From contig NW_024609880.1 in NCBI RefSeq assembly GCF_016920785.2, positions 63,799,830-63,863,829 of the forward strand: a stretch of 64,000 nucleotides of DNA, written 5' to 3'. Both the position numbers and the translations under genes were made by a program. Every line of letters starts with the position of its first letter. Position 1 is the first letter of the stretch. This DNA is from Ixodes scapularis. Its lineage: Eukaryota > Arthropoda > Arachnida > Ixodida > Ixodidae. This document shows positions 1-10,885 of this stretch, piece after piece. The notes under the pieces were generated by a model. It was not told the origin of the DNA and did no database searches. It worked only from the letters and a program-made list of their open reading frames with translations.

Positions 1-550
1 CCACATTCATATATAAATGTCATGTTATTGTAAATTATTTACATTGAGTTGAAATTATAATGGCTCGGAAATTTTTATGAGCCGAATCGGGGCTCCCGAA
101 TCATTGGTGACAATATTCACAGGTGCGAGGTCAGTCTCCAAAATGTTTATGCAAGTAATATCTGGAGCAAAACCACTAGGAAGTAAACTTGAAAATAATA
201 CAAAGATACAAATATGCAGCAGTATAAAAGATTGACAAAAAAAAAATCAAATTTCATAGACATTTAAAATTCCCAACCTCGGCGTAAAACTAACGCTCGA
301 ATTAAAAAAAAAAAAAATAATTTGGCATGTTTACTTTATTGTCTTCTGCTCGCACCGCAGGCGGCTCTACACAGCGCCATTGAGGTAGGCTCTAAAGAGG
401 ATTGTCTCTCAACCAGCGATGTAAGAAAAAAAAAAAAAAAAGAAGAAGAATGCGACGCTATTTTTGTTGCGCGTCCGTGTGCGTGTGTTTTTATGTGTTC
501 GAGTGTATGACTGAGCGCTATAGGCCGCTTGTGCGTGCGCTGAGGCTTTT
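1..550. other. AT-rich intergenic DNA, no gene seen
   Basis: The stretch is AT-rich with poly-A runs near 238-247, 305-317 and 425-440. Short open frames here are interrupted by homopolymers and show no recognisable domain. I see no promoter, RNA gene or element boundary that I can support. Confidence 0.5.
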
Positions 551-554
551 GAGA

Positions 555-745
555 GGTTCCGTCGGCGCCGCAAAGTCTTGCAAAAGTAATTGTAATTGTT
601 CCGGAAATTTTGCAGTTACTGACGCTAGAAAATTATTGAATTACAATTACAGTTCCTTTTAGCAGAATGTAATTAATTACAAATATAAATTACCAAAAAG
701 TAATTAAATTACAGTAATTCAATTCCTGTAATTAAATTACTACCT
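555..745. repeat. GTAATTAATTAC-type palindromic minisatellite array
   Basis: Short self-complementary units built on GTAATT/AATTAC recur through the stretch. The same sequence style occurs at about 16,991-17,100, 18,240-18,420 and 19,870-20,035, where it sits next to a terminus reading CAGACTTG or its complement. It is probably the subterminal part of a degenerate DNA transposon; the boundaries here are unclear. Confidence 0.55.
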
Positions 746-934
746 GAGTTTGATATCTGGTACGAAGGGCGAAAAAAAAATAATAAGCCATTTCAACCTT
801 GAATGTGCGAGAAAATATATGTATGGTGAGGCAAAACAAGAATGTGTGACAATCATGCATTTCTAGCTCGTGGACACCTTCCAGCGGCATGAAGAGATCA
901 AAACGACGTTTTAACACATGCCAGAAGTGACGTG

Positions 935-1190
935 GTTTACGGGCCGTTGTCGCTTGAACGTGAAAACTATCGCTTACACGTGCAGACGGCCGTTTTAGGA
1001 CGCGCTGGACACGGCCGGGGTATAGTTCGGTCCACACGACAGCTTACCCGCGTTCGTGTTGAATATTCACGAATTAATGTTACGACGGCAAGTACCTGCT
1101 TGGCGTTTATTGCCCGCCCTTCCGCGGACCGGAAGTGCGCCCGAAGCGCCACCACCGCGGCAGGACGTAAGGAGAGTCGAGTGTGTACGC
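935..1190 (+). repeat. GC-rich dispersed repeat, two-block family (copy 1)
   Basis: Block one begins ACGGGCCGTTGTCGCTTGAA near 938; block two reads CCGGAAGTGCGCCCGAAGCG near 1130. The same two blocks in the same order recur at about 11,345-11,835, and both occur in inverted orientation at about 43,530-44,045. This is an interspersed repeat of roughly 250-500 bp. No TIR or duplication was identified, and the open frames over it are by-products of its GC content. Confidence 0.6.
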
Positions 1191-2030
1191 GAACCCGATT
1201 TCCTCGCTAAATTTAGCGGGGAAGATGACGTCGCGTGGACCACGTCACGTGACCTCAATGTCTGCGAGGTGGCTCTGGGGGATGGTGGTTTGCACTCGAC
1301 AGATTTTGTGCGGCCCGGTTTTGTCTGCGGCATCAAGTTCGTGTAATTTCAGAACAGTGTTTCAAAACGAATGTTTTGCGAGAATTCGTACATCCATGGG
1401 AAAACGTATTCAGTGCAACACAGGAATGGAACACTAAGGGCTTCGCTTAGTGTTTTAATTCTCGTTCAAATAAAGGCACTCAAAACTTCGTTTCTTTTTT
1501 CTTTTTCTTTTGTAGACGTTTTAACGCAAAAAAACGAAAACAAACAAACAAACAAATGGCGTCATTGCTTGTCCCTTTTTATGTACGGCCGGCGTGCAGC
1601 AGTCTTTTTCCCTGGCCATTATTCTGTCAATTTCTTCTCCCTCTTGCATGTGTACCCGGTCGCTTACAATAACTAGCACGTATATATATATTTTTTTACT
1701 GCACTGCTTTACTGCTATTGCATTCTCGATATGATATAATTATAAATTATAATTTTATAAAATTTGAAATCTTCGCGTAGAAGTTGGGCTACGCTGTCCA
1801 CGAAACGAACTTGGTCGAATTCACCGTAGTCGAATTTCGCTAAAAGGTCGTCGTCGAAACTCAGTTCGACAAAAAATTCGCTACTCGATTTCCGCTCCGC
1901 AATTTATCACGTGCCGTATTTCGCGCTGCAACGCGCATTGAGTAAAAATAATAATTTATAACGGGCTTCCCTGCGAACAAACGGGGAGACCCTCGCTAGC
2001 AGATGGCGTGGGTCTCACGATCCTCTTTCT
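1190..2030. other. Intergenic DNA with a CGCTAAATTTAGCG palindrome
   Basis: A 14-bp palindrome CGCTAAATTTAGCG lies at 1205-1218 and is followed by CACGTCACGTGAC-type sequence at 1240-1252. The rest, to about 2030, is AT-rich with poly-T tracts near 1494 and 1690. No gene or RNA is apparent. Confidence 0.45.
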
Positions 2031-2039
2031 AGAGGGCCT

Positions 2040-2310
2040 GGATTGAAAAGAGAAGGAGCAACTCAAATCGCGGAGAGTGTTTGCAATGTAACGTATCCCG
2101 CGCAAATTGGTTGCCCGTGCGCATGCGCGTGTTGCCGCATGTTGATGGGGGTTTAGCGTGCGGACAGGTTGAGCGAAGCTTGTAGTCGGTCAACGCGCGT
2201 TTTGCCTCCTCGATGGCAACTTGTGTACAGCAAACACGGCCCATACATAAGCCATGTGGCTTCGATCGAGCAGTTGGGATCACTCTCAAATCTAGGCACA
2301 CTGTACCTCT
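2040..2310. repeat. GC-rich dispersed repeat with AAATCTAGGCAC end
   Basis: The segment contains GCGCATGCGCGTGTTG-like sequence and closes with AAATCTAGGCACACTGTACC near 2288. Related copies occur at about 2735-2930, 12,770-12,960, 27,230-27,405 and 27,570-27,740, sharing an 'ATCTAGGCACTCT'-like end and a GCGCATGCGCAGTTGCGACC-like core. Copies lie in both orientations. Family unknown. Confidence 0.5.
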
Positions 2311-2734
2311 TTCAGTTCACGAGGCCCGAGAGGCGAATCTGCGTGTTGACATTTGCCGTATTTGCCGTTCTCGTACGGGTTCCCTAAATAAATACGGGGC
2401 TAAGTGCTTTTTTTTGTTTTCTCCAGTAGTCGGGTGCAAACAGATTATTGTTTTGTGCAGTTGGTGCCTATATCGTTGAAAGCGCGCACTTGAACTCCTT
2501 AAAAAACACACACACACAAAAAAAAAAGCTTTTTTTTTAGATAAACGGAGGACTGCAAAACGTGACTGGAGTCGTCTGTACAGTTCAGCAGCAGAGTGCA
2601 CAGATAGAAAGTTCACTGCACGGAACTATTAATAGACATGAAACTGACGTACAGTATTGAACAAAATCTAACGCACTTCAACTTGCGTCTCTGACGTCAC
2701 ACCGTTGCGGTGGCGCTGTTGGCGCGACGCATGC

Positions 2735-2930
2735 CTGGAGTGCCTAGATTGTAGAGAGGGTCCATCGCAGACCACGGGGATAGTTTGCAATTCAATGGCG
2801 AACACCTCCCTCGGAGATTGGTCGCAAGTGCGCATCCGCGGCGTTGTCGCTTGACGCAGAGGAAAGCAGGCGGAAAGGCGGAGGCGTTCGCGGACGACCA
2901 ACGCTTTCGGCCCCTCCTCGCAAGTAATTT
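2735..2930. repeat. GC-rich dispersed repeat (same family, inverse orientation)
   Basis: It reads AGTGCCTAGATTGTAGAGAG at 2738 and ends in GGACGACCAACGCTTTCGGC near 2910. This is the reverse complement arrangement of the copy at about 27,570-27,740, which starts GCCGAAAGCGTTGGTCGTC and ends CTAGGCTCT. The two copies therefore define the limits of the repeat at about 190 bp. Confidence 0.6.
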
Positions 2931-3700
2931 TCGTACTAACTTTCCGTCTCTTTTCCTCTCTCTCTCTTTCTTTCTCTTTCTTTCTTTTGTTTGTACGATA
3001 ACTCTCGCCTCGCATCACAGGTGCACTTTTCGAAGCCATCCGTTCGCGCGAATACCGTCAACATTGTTTTTTTTTAAGAGCAGAATTTTTGTAAGTAGGC
3101 CGTGGAGGAGGGAGGGAGGGAGGGGAGGGGGATTTGCCGGTGTTTATTTAAAAGAAAAATCGGTGGGTGTTTGTCGGTGTTTATTTATTTTTTAATATAT
3201 CAATGTATTTCTGTGATTTTTGTTTCGGACGAACGCAAAAAGCATCGTTTATATCGGTGCAAAAATGTCACGAGAAACTAAGAGTTCGAATCTAAGAGTT
3301 GAGGATTTGGCCAAAAAGGTTCTGGGTGGAAATATATTTGTTCAGAAAGCAGCGTTTTTAAGATTCAACCTATTTCGTATTAAAAAAAAAGCAGCGGACG
3401 TTTTTTTGGCGTTTACTGTTTTAACCGATTTTGTATTTTGTTTCCGAGGAATGTTCATCGGTGTTTTTCGGTTAAAACCATAAAGTCTACCGCCTAGTTA
3501 CAGGGACTTGGGCAGAACGAAGAAGTATTTTGAAAGTGCTAGAGAACCTTCGTTTAAATTCGCCATGATAAACTTCCACTAGCTCGCCTACGCACTGACT
3601 GTATTTTAGTTACAGGGCTGACGAGGCGAGTGAAAGAGCGTTACAGAAAAACCGTCCCACGGATTACCATGGCAGCCTAAGTGATCCCGAGCTAAGGAGA
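2930..3700. other. Intergenic, no gene seen
   Basis: A pyrimidine-rich tract lies at about 2945-2990, a G-rich tract at 3106-3131, and poly-A/T runs elsewhere. An 87-codon open frame at 3220-3483 has no recognisable motif and unremarkable composition, so I do not call it. Confidence 0.4.
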
Positions 3701-3709
3701 GCTCGTTGA

Positions 3710-3896
3710 AGTATGCGAAGCGCACGTTCGTTTGCTTCTCGCGCAGGGGTTGCGGTGACGTCACAATGTCGAGCTCTGATTGGCTCTGATTGGAGGTCTA
3801 CCCACTATCCTTCCAGGCCGAGCCAATCAGAGCTCGGGATTCTGACGTCACCGCGATCCCTGCGCCGGAAGCAGACGAACTTGCGCTTCGCATACT
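3710..3896. mobile_element. Foldback MITE, copy 1
   Basis: The left arm begins AGTATGCGAAGCGCACGTTC and the right arm ends with the near complement (GCGCTTCGCATACT), giving imperfect arms of about 78 bp around a ~30-bp centre. Both arms carry TGACGTCA and GAGCTCTGATTGG. Related, more diverged copies lie at 24,256-24,474 and 60,172-60,390. It has no coding capacity and looks like a short non-autonomous element; superfamily undetermined. Confidence 0.75.
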
Positions 3897-4397
3897 CGTA
3901 TGCACCACCTCGAGAACCGCAGTAATAAAAGTCCGGTTCCTCGCGGAACGTTACTCGTTTTCCCCTTCATGTGTCGAATTAATATTTTTATTTTTAAGAA
4001 ACACGTACATGGCAATTTAGCATAATGCAAATGCTTTGGGTGTGGGTGTGCGTTTAGATTAGCTTTATAACAATAATAATAATAAATCTTTATTTTGTTT
4101 CATCACTGAAACGGGGGACCAAAACAAAAAGCTGCGGCAGCAGCTTGACGGAGGTCCTGGCCCCCTTTACAGCAGGCGGTTCCTAAGCAATTTCAAAAAC
4201 AAACAAAAGAGCTACATTGAGAGAAAGAACGCTATTTTAAATGTACAGACCATAGATCGAACAAAAACGAAAGAAAAAATAAAATTAATACATTCATTGA
4301 GGTATACAATGGTACGGTGATTCGTATGCCTCAGCCGTACTTAAGAAAACAACCTTAAAATAGTGCTCGTACCTCTGCCAGCGTCATTGCATGAATA

Positions 4398-4931
4398 TCA
4401 ACACCTTTTAAAAAATAATTCATTTAATAAAGTAGTTAATTGGTAATTTAGCGTGTGGTTATAATATAATGTATGTGATGGCGAAACAAACCATTTTTCT
4501 TTAGGGCGGAGTTGATATGAGGAAGTGAAAAGGACTAGGTTACATAATTCATCAAAAACTTTATTTTTAAACTGCGTAGACTTCTTGTACGCCACAAGAA
4601 GCCGGGACCTGTAAATATTTGAAATTGGTTTTATATTAAACAATGAGAACAAGTGTTCAGTATGATCATAGTATGCAACATTGGCAATAGCACGCACAGC
4701 TTTCTTTTGCAAAATATGTAGTTTATTTATATTTGTTTTTGTGGTATTTCCCCAAACTAGATGACAATAATTAAGTTGGGAATATACCAAAGCATTGTCA
4801 AGTTGGAGCTTAACACAACGAGGTAGCAATGACTTAAACTTGGTTAGCAACCCCACTGTTTTTGACAATTTAGACGAAAGATTATCAACATGTTTATTCC
4901 AAGACATACTATTTGTAAACCAAACACCCAA
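4398..4931 (-). pseudogene. LINE ORF2 C-terminal region
   Basis: About 177 residues beginning LGVWFTNSMSWNKHVDNL-like sequence, followed by LNYCHLVWGNTT and LHILQKKAVRAI. These are the standard thumb and post-RT motifs of CR1/L2/Jockey-type ORF2 proteins (LGV.F...W..H...L; YC..VWG; LQKKA.R.I). It lies directly downstream of the RT piece at 5079-5345. The ~150 bp between them still translates to RT-like sequence (residues such as LNRVEKWTKSNHLKLN), but with stops and shifts. Confidence 0.9.
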
Positions 4932-5078
4932 AGTCTTAATAGTGTCGACAAATTCAATTTATTCATTGTTCAAAATCAGTGGGTTTGGGATTATAACTGT
5001 AGCATGTTGACTTTTAAATAAAATGGCTTTGGTTTTTTTTCGAATTTAACTTGAGGTGATTACTTTTTGTCCATTTTT

Positions 5079-5345
5079 CTACACGATTAAGAACGGTATT
5101 ACATTTATAGTTACTAGAGTACGGATATCTTTATCGGAAAAGAAGATGCTAGTGTCATCAGCATATATAATGAACTCAACTTTAAGATCACGATTTACAT
5201 TCACAATATCGTTAATATAAAGAATAAAAAGTAGGGGGCCTAAAATGCTGCCTTGGGGTACACCATTTGTTATTTTTGAAATATCAGATTTAAAGTTAAA
5301 TATAGACACGAACTGGGTACGATTCTGTAAGTAAGATTGTAACAA
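5079..5345 (-). pseudogene. LINE reverse transcriptase fragment, catalytic region
   Basis: Roughly 88 residues. At about residues 29-44 it reads GVPQGSILGPLLFILY followed by INDI, and near residue 62 YADDTSIFF. These are conserved RT motifs; the two aspartates of the YADD box coordinate catalytic metal. The N-terminal LQSYLQNRTQFV matches the usual sequence preceding this region in non-LTR RTs. The frame is lost after 'FLIV', so the product is broken. The remaining C-terminal part continues in another frame at 4398-4931. Confidence 0.9.
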
Positions 5346-5569
5346 ACTTTATGTTATTTATCGAGCCGTACACGTTTCAAATGCTAAAAGCATGCATCGT
5401 TCCTTCCTTCAACAACCAAATTTCGCAAAGACTATTTTGCGCAGCGTATCAACAATGCTCAAAACTGTTTATTTTTTTATTATTATTTTTAATATGACAA
5501 CGAGTGTACGCACCCAGCACAGCTCAGAACATGCTGCACTTTCTGCGTCTCCCGGCTTCATCCGATTAA

Positions 5570-5739
5570 TACCCCTGTCAGGCGGCGTTCTAAAGCTCCT
5601 TTTCACTAAGCCCCGTTATAAAATCGGCCAGGCAGCTCGCGATGTTGAGTGCGCACGTGCCCTACGGCGTGCGCTGGTTCGCCAATTTTATAAAGGAGCT
5701 TGTTCCAAAGGCCTTTAAAATGCCCATCTGACAGGGGTA
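5570..5739. mobile_element. 170-bp MITE with TAA target duplication
   Basis: Perfect 11-bp termini TACCCCTGTCA and its complement bound the element. It is flanked by TAA at 5567-5569 and TAA at 5740-5742. Weaker complementarity continues inward to a shared GCTCC block. A 3-bp TWA-type duplication is typical of PIF/Harbinger-like elements, so that is the most likely affiliation. It is short and non-coding. Confidence 0.7.
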
Positions 5740-6174
5740 TAAGATGCATTTAAGTTGGTATGAATTATTGAGCCAGCTGCTTACTCTGTCTCGCAGATCA
5801 AGCACAGCGCTAAAAAAAGAAAGTATTTTAAATTTAATAAAGCAACAAATAAATAAGTATTCCTTGAAATGGAATACGAAAACTGCAGTGAAGGCGTCAA
5901 GCACGACCCTTTTGGATGGGCGCTCTCGTTGTACGAGTCTGCATGCAGCGTAGTTGTTCGGTCCATCAGCGGTTTTCCCATCCGTTACTAGAGACTAATC
6001 GCAAAGCGGTCGCAAGTAACTTACTTTCATGAAAATATATGGCAAATTGGCAATTGTGTTGCATACGTGAACCGTTCTAGCAACACAAACGTTTAGCGAT
6101 ACTCTGAGTTTCACGTATGATAGTTTGTGTAGGATGAAGCGATACTACTGCTAATTGGGCTGATAAACCTGGCG

Positions 6175-6365
6175 ATCTTCCAGAGCCTTCCATAATCCTC
6201 TCCCTCAGTGCGCACAGGTGGTCGAGCTCCTCCTCGCCTACCTCACTCCTCCTTGCCTACCGCTCTGGTCACGGGACCTCCTCCGTTAACCAATCAGCAT
6301 CGAGCTTCGCGGCCACGCCTATTAGGCTTCACGAAGTGCTGAATAACTAGCCAAAGAACGTTTCA
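6175..6365 (-). repeat. Dispersed repeat, inverted partner of 39,062-39,320
   Basis: The block CTCAGTGCGCACAGGTGGTC followed by GAGCTCCTCCTCGCCTACC is the reverse complement of sequence at about 39,255-39,303. The similarity extends through ACCAATCAGCATCGAGCTTC, which pairs with the copy near 39,147. The partner copy starts with TTAAAGGGACCGTG, a likely element end. Two diverged copies are thus visible in this window. Confidence 0.65.
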
Positions 6366-6394
6366 CGTTTAAAAAAAAAAGAAAAAAAAAAGTT

Positions 6395-6485
6395 GCGAGT
6401 GTATCGTTAGTGTTATTGGAACGAATGATTAACTCGTTACAGTTGCTTTAAAAATAACGGCGTTAATTTGTAGTTATTTTCTATA
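6395..6485. repeat. Degenerate AACTCGTTAC-type array
   Basis: It contains GATTAACTCGTTACAG and similar short units. A related array follows at 7370-7480, so the two arrays flank the MITE copy at 6807-7366 and may be halves of one older array split by that insertion. Confidence 0.4.
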
Positions 6486-6806
6486 ACACAAAAGCCTAGA
6501 AAAAAAGAAGGAAACACCTCTCCCAAGTTTATTGCATGAAGTGCAAGTGCACGTACTAACTTCATGTTGTAACCAAGCAGCAGCAGCAGCTTTTCGAAGT
6601 AGGCGTCTGAAAGTTTCCCTCACTTGAAGGTGAACATATCCACTGCAAACACGTCACATCGTGGCAATATTCTAGTCGCGACTCGTGAGAAACTACGTAT
6701 TCACAAATTGGCGCAACGCGAACATGACGGTCGGAATGTCGGAAGCACGTTATCTGAAAGCGCAAGGAATGGCTGGGTTCTACCGGTTCAGCGATATCTG
6801 AATCCT

Positions 6807-7366
6807 TAAAGGGGTCATGAAACGATATCGGGTTGGAATGTTTATGACCTTACCGAGGCGTATCTGGTCCAGAAGTTTCCTGGTCGCGGTCGAATTGCGA
6901 GGATTAAAGGGGACTATTTCTTTAACTCTTGCCTTCGCAAAGTGACGACATTCGTGCGCGGTTCGTGGGTTGGACACGAGAACTGCGTGAGCACTCGATT
7001 TCGGCTCGTAATGATCAATGCCTCGGCGGACACTCGAGTAGTGGCTCGTGTGCAACCACTGCGGTAATGATAATAGCCGAACTCTGACAATACCTGGAGC
7101 TCAGCACGCGTTTTTCTACTTTGCCAACCCCAGCGCGTGGCTATGATTAACGTTGGCGGCATAGGATAGGCACCAGGCCACGTGACCGCTTGTTCTGGCT
7201 CCGAGTTGAGGGGATGAACGATGCTCATATTTCTCGAATTTATTTGCCGACTGTTAATGCTTAGAAAGAAAAAGTATAAGGCAAATTTATTCGGTTATTA
7301 ACGTTAGGCAGTGATTGTGAGTAGAAGTTAGCGAGAGTATAAACAAATCGTTTCATTGCCCCTTTA
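6807..7366. mobile_element. ~560-bp MITE, copy 1 (AAAGGGG termini)
   Basis: The left end is TAAAGGGGTCATGAAACGAT and the right end is the near complement ATCGTTTCATTGCCCCTTTA. A TA dinucleotide sits at both outer edges, compatible with a 2-bp TA target duplication as in Tc1/mariner-type elements. The interior aligns throughout with 7593-8225, for example GCGCGTGGCTATGATTAACG against GCGCGTGGCTATGATCAACA. It is non-coding. Confidence 0.8.
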
Positions 7367-7592
7367 TGAAACTGAAAAGTAACGACAAAAATAACTCGTT
7401 AGTTTTATCGTTGCTTCAGAAAAGAGGTATCGAACTGCAGTTACATGTTTCATTTCGAAAAAAAAAGTAACGCGCTAGTTTCTCCTTGCGCTTGATCGCG
7501 CCTCGGCTGGAAGAGCGCTCGTGCGGCGGGAGCGTCAGTTGATGCACCCGCTCGCGCTTGTAGCCTTTGGGGTTAGTCCATGACATTCATGT

Positions 7593-8225
7593 TAAAGGAG
7601 CTGTGCAACGATATTCAATTGGAATGTTTTTCTCTCTACACTAGCTTACTGGCACACCTCGGACTCAAGGATACTCACACGCAACACCATTGGCCAAGAA
7701 ACTCCTTTGTTGTGGTGTAATTTCAAGGACAAAAGCGATCATTTTCATTCAATCTCTCCTTTGCAAAATTTGATGACGTAACTCGGGGATCGCAGTACAC
7801 CCAAGTGACGATATTTGAATGCGGTTCACAGATTGGACCCGAGCGTTGCGTGGGCACTCGACTTGGGCTCGTGACAATTGCTAGCTCGAGAAGCATTCGG
7901 GTTGTGACCCGTGTCTAATCGCTGCAACGACGACAACAGCCGAGCCATAACAATGTCTGGAACTCAGCGCGTGTCCTGCGCTTTGCCAACCCCTGCGCGT
8001 GGCTATGATCAACACTGGCGGCATATAATCGGCTCCAGATCACGTGGCCGCTTGTTCTGGCTGCGAGTTGAGGGGGTGAACGCCGCTCGTTTTTCTTAAA
8101 TTTTTTTCTGGGACTTCTATTGCGTGGGGTGAAAAACGAACGCGTGTTTCATAGGTCATTAACGTTAGGGATCCGATTTAAGCGGTATTTGTGCACAGTA
8201 CAAAAATTGTTGCATCGCTCCTTTA
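7593..8225. mobile_element. ~630-bp MITE, copy 2, direct repeat of copy 1
   Basis: Termini are TAAAGGAGCTGTGCAACGAT and GTTGCATCGCTCCTTTA. It lies about 225 bp from copy 1 in the same orientation. The shared interior includes CACTCGAYTT-GGCTCGT, CACGTGRCCGCTTGTTCTGG and GAGTTGAGGGG. A third, interrupted copy lies at about 45,950-46,610. No transposase is visible; the family is therefore non-autonomous. Confidence 0.8.
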
Positions 8226-8234
8226 AGGTGAGTG

Positions 8235-8640
8235 GAGGCGTAGCATCCTCTATACTGACAAAGCCTGGCAGATCGCCACGAGACGCGGCCGCCGAAATGG
8301 AAAAGGTAGAGCGGCAGACAACGGATGAGAGGAAAGCCACGTGACGGGCGCCCCGCTGCGGCGAGACGCCGAAACACACTTATGGTGGAATGTCCGCTCG
8401 TGCTTTTCGCGTTCCTCGCGCGCTACCGCTTCCTTTCTCGTCGGGTTTGAGAACCATGTTTCGGGTCTTTGCCGCTGCAAAAGCTGTGCGCTGACGTCCA
8501 GACTCCCCGAGAAATGCTCTGTGCTACCAGGTCCTCGCGCTCCAAATCTGCGACCGGGCACTCTATGGCTCCGTCGTCGAACTGCCAGGCTTTTTAAGTA
8601 TAGAGAGTGCCAGGCTTTGTGAGTATAGAGTCGTCGAACT
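8235..8640 (-). repeat. GC-rich dispersed repeat, inverted partner of 41,880-42,210
   Basis: It contains TCTATACTGACAAAGCCTGG, GGGCGCCCCGCTGCGGCGAG, GACGTCCAGACTCCCCGAG and CTCTATGGCTCCGTCGTCGA, each found reverse-complemented in the same relative order at 41,880-42,210. Open frames of 90-150 codons over both copies are frame-inconsistent between copies and are not called as genes. Family unknown. Confidence 0.7.
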
Positions 8641-9840
8641 CCTAGGGTTTGTGAGTTGTGAGTTCTGCCCGCATAGCAGAAGGCATTGTGGAAGCTGACC
8701 GCGTGCACTCTTTACTCAAACTTACCTGAGTAAAGAGAGAGAGAGAAAAAAAAATGGAGAACTTGATTTAGCTATTTACGGCGTCCGTCTGTTAGCAAAA
8801 GGCGTATATATAGTTGGAGCAAGAGCTGACAGATGGAGGCAGGTACGAGTGAGGGCGCAGACTGATGTCCGATAGCAGACGATACTTTTGAGCCAAATGC
8901 GGCGCCGGCTTTTTCGGTGTAGTGCATGATTTTGTTATTTTGACTAACGAAACACCGAATAGACATACAATTAATAACGAATTTATTTGTCGGGCTATTT
9001 CAGCCGCATACCAACACGCGCGAAGAAAAGCATCTGCGCACGCGCAGTTTTGACAGGAGCGCCACCGTAGTGGTGTGACGTCATTGCCGCGCGCTGGTGT
9101 ATGTGTTTACTGCTACGCCCTCTCGGCTGTCGTGTTGCCCGAGCAGACGTCTTTGGTTAGCAGCGAATGCACGTTCTTAATTACTTTTTTTACTATCTAC
9201 TCCGGTAACTTCATTCTTTGAAAAGTTGGTACACGAAATGCACCATCTTGGGCCGGCTCTGCACAAAATTCTAGCTCTGTACGTTATTTAGGCGGTCCCT
9301 TGAAAGGGCCAACGATTCATTTGACTCGCGCTGTATTCGAATCGTATACAAATTGCGTCTTCCTGTTTTTTCCGCGTCCTTTTCTTCGCCGGTTCAAAGC
9401 GGTCTGTCCTCCACCCCGGAAAACGCCGTGTATAGATATTTTCTGGGTAGAAAAAACAAGTCGGCGCGCGTAACGCATCGTTCATTTGTCCGGGGGCTAT
9501 AGTTCGCGATGCATGTGGTGGCGGGAGCGGCTCGTTGTGGGAAATCGGTTGTTGGTTGCGGGACGTGGCGCTTGGTGAGAGGGCGCGATAGGGAAGGGGA
9601 AAAGCGGCAATCCGCGCATGTAGTGTGCCCAGATGCGAGGGTGTTTCCAACTGCGCGATCGAAGTCACGTGACTACTGCTCTTTAAGACAAAGCATTAAA
9701 AGCAATTGTGTTTTTGAAGATCGACAAGCACTTATCATCTATTTTCGTGAAATAGGTCTCTCTTACTTTGAAATATTGTCTTGGATACAAGGGGAAATAG
9801 ATGCGTGCATATTTTTACAGCTTAGCTGTTAAGGGCTAGT
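8640..9840. other. Intergenic, no gene seen
   Basis: The stretch contains a (GA)n-like run at 8737-8750 and mixed-composition DNA. A 126-codon minus-strand open frame and a 107-codon plus-strand frame at 9288-9832 overlap each other and carry no domain I recognise. I support nothing specific here. Confidence 0.4.
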
Positions 9841-10094
9841 TTCCCCAGGATCGTGTCTGTCCTCAGATGACCTGATGACTCAGAACTCTGGACAGCTACC
9901 GCCTTCTACGAGCGACGGTGGAAACCAGACAACCGGATTGCCGGCTGTCTCGTTGCCGCCGTCGCTCATAGATGGCGGCAACCTTTCGAGCCTTTCCCTC
10001 TGACTTGCCGACTTGCGGCCGGCCATTACTTCATTCCCACTACAGTACAGCTTCGCTGGTCTTCCTTCTTCACCAGAGTGGAAAGGCTGAGAGT

Positions 10095-10130
10095 TTTTTT
10101 AACCACTGTTAAATAGTGGTTAAAATATCC
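10095..10130. repeat. Short hairpin (11-bp arms)
   Basis: TTTTAACCACT, a 7-nt loop, then AGTGGTTAAAA at about 10,097-10,125. It lies 70 bp upstream of the Penelope-like coding remnant. A terminator or ribozyme role is not supported by anything else visible. Confidence 0.5.
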
Positions 10131-10184
10131 TTATAGAAGTGAAGCAAGGAAGAATTGTCAAGCGAACACGCAGTGACAGGACAA

Positions 10185-10665
10185 GAAGACCAGTCATCGT
10201 CCGTATATCCTTAATTTTTCTCACGGCCCTAAGAAAACAGCGAACAGACTGAATGTTGATATCCTGTTTTCAGCTTCCAACAAACTTTTCAGCTTGTGCA
10301 AATACTTGACCAAGAAACAGAACGAACCTTTTGCCTTGCGTTGAGGAGGTTTTCAATTCATTCCCCCTTTCCTGTGGAAGACAATACGTGGGACAAACTG
10401 GGCGGTGTCTGAATGACCGCCTTGGTGAACACCACGACATCGTCAACGCCAACTCTGGCCACTTAGGATTTCTCTCTTGGGATTCTGGTTGTTCGGCGCA
10501 TTTCAACAACAGCACCGTCTTAGGCAAAAGTGTCAACCAGTAACTACGGAAATTATCGACGCCGAGAGCATTATACGACCGGAGGACAAATGTGTTAGTA
10601 CGCCGCCTATAATATTGTCACAAAAAGGGGTTGATTATTTAGCCGCAAGTCTGTCCAGGCGTTAG
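10185..10665 (+). mobile_element. Penelope-like retroelement remnant with GIY-YIG endonuclease
   Basis: Conceptual translation in shifting frames gives a pre-endonuclease linker (FSHGLKKTANRLNVDILFSA, NKLFSLCKY), then CGRQYVGQTGRCLNDRL with a following GEH at about 10,375-10,432, then EIIDAESIIRPEDKCVSTPP at about 10,549-10,608. In Penelope-like elements the RT is followed by a GIY-YIG endonuclease; here YVGQTGR is the GIY-YIG-type second motif and the arginine and HE/EH region follow. The RT is absent and at least two frameshifts are present, so it is dead. The gene-specific family is not determined. Confidence 0.82.
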
Positions 10666-10798
10666 AAGGGAATTTTTCGCCTTTTTATTTTAGTTTTTCT
10701 TCTTTTTCTATTTGAAAATCGTCTTAAATTGAAGTAGAAGGAGAAGGAGAAGTTAACCACGCAATATAAAGTTGTCAACCAGCGCTAAGTAAAAGTTT

Positions 10799-10802
<4 letters not shown>

Positions 10803-10846
<44 letters not shown>

Positions 10847-10875
10847 TGCGTGCGTGCGTGCGTGCGTGCGTGTGT
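10803..10875. repeat. (TG)n then (CGTG)n microsatellite
   Basis: (TG) runs from 10,803 to about 10,842, about 20 units, and passes into (CGTG)-type units up to about 10,875. It lies right after sequence reading GTTGTCAACCAGCGCT, which may be the end of the Penelope-like element. Confidence 0.95.
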
Positions 10876-10885
10876 GAGAAAAAGC

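Larger units (their letters stand above)
4070..5348 (-). mobile_element. 5'-truncated non-LTR retrotransposon (LINE) with (TTA)n tail
   Basis: Read on the minus strand, the element starts inside the reverse transcriptase near 5348 and ends in a (TTA)n microsatellite tail at 4069-4084, just after an AATAAAG-like signal. Coding pieces at 5079-5345 and 4398-4931 carry the RT catalytic region and the typical LINE C-terminal region. There is no endonuclease or ORF1 part, as expected for 5' truncation. A simple-repeat tail instead of poly-A fits the CR1/L2/Jockey/I range of clades; I cannot place it more finely. Confidence 0.88.

Noticed and set aside
8250..8708. 152-codon minus-strand frame
   Set aside because: Lies in a repeat shared with 41,880-42,210 where the corresponding frame is interrupted and shifted.
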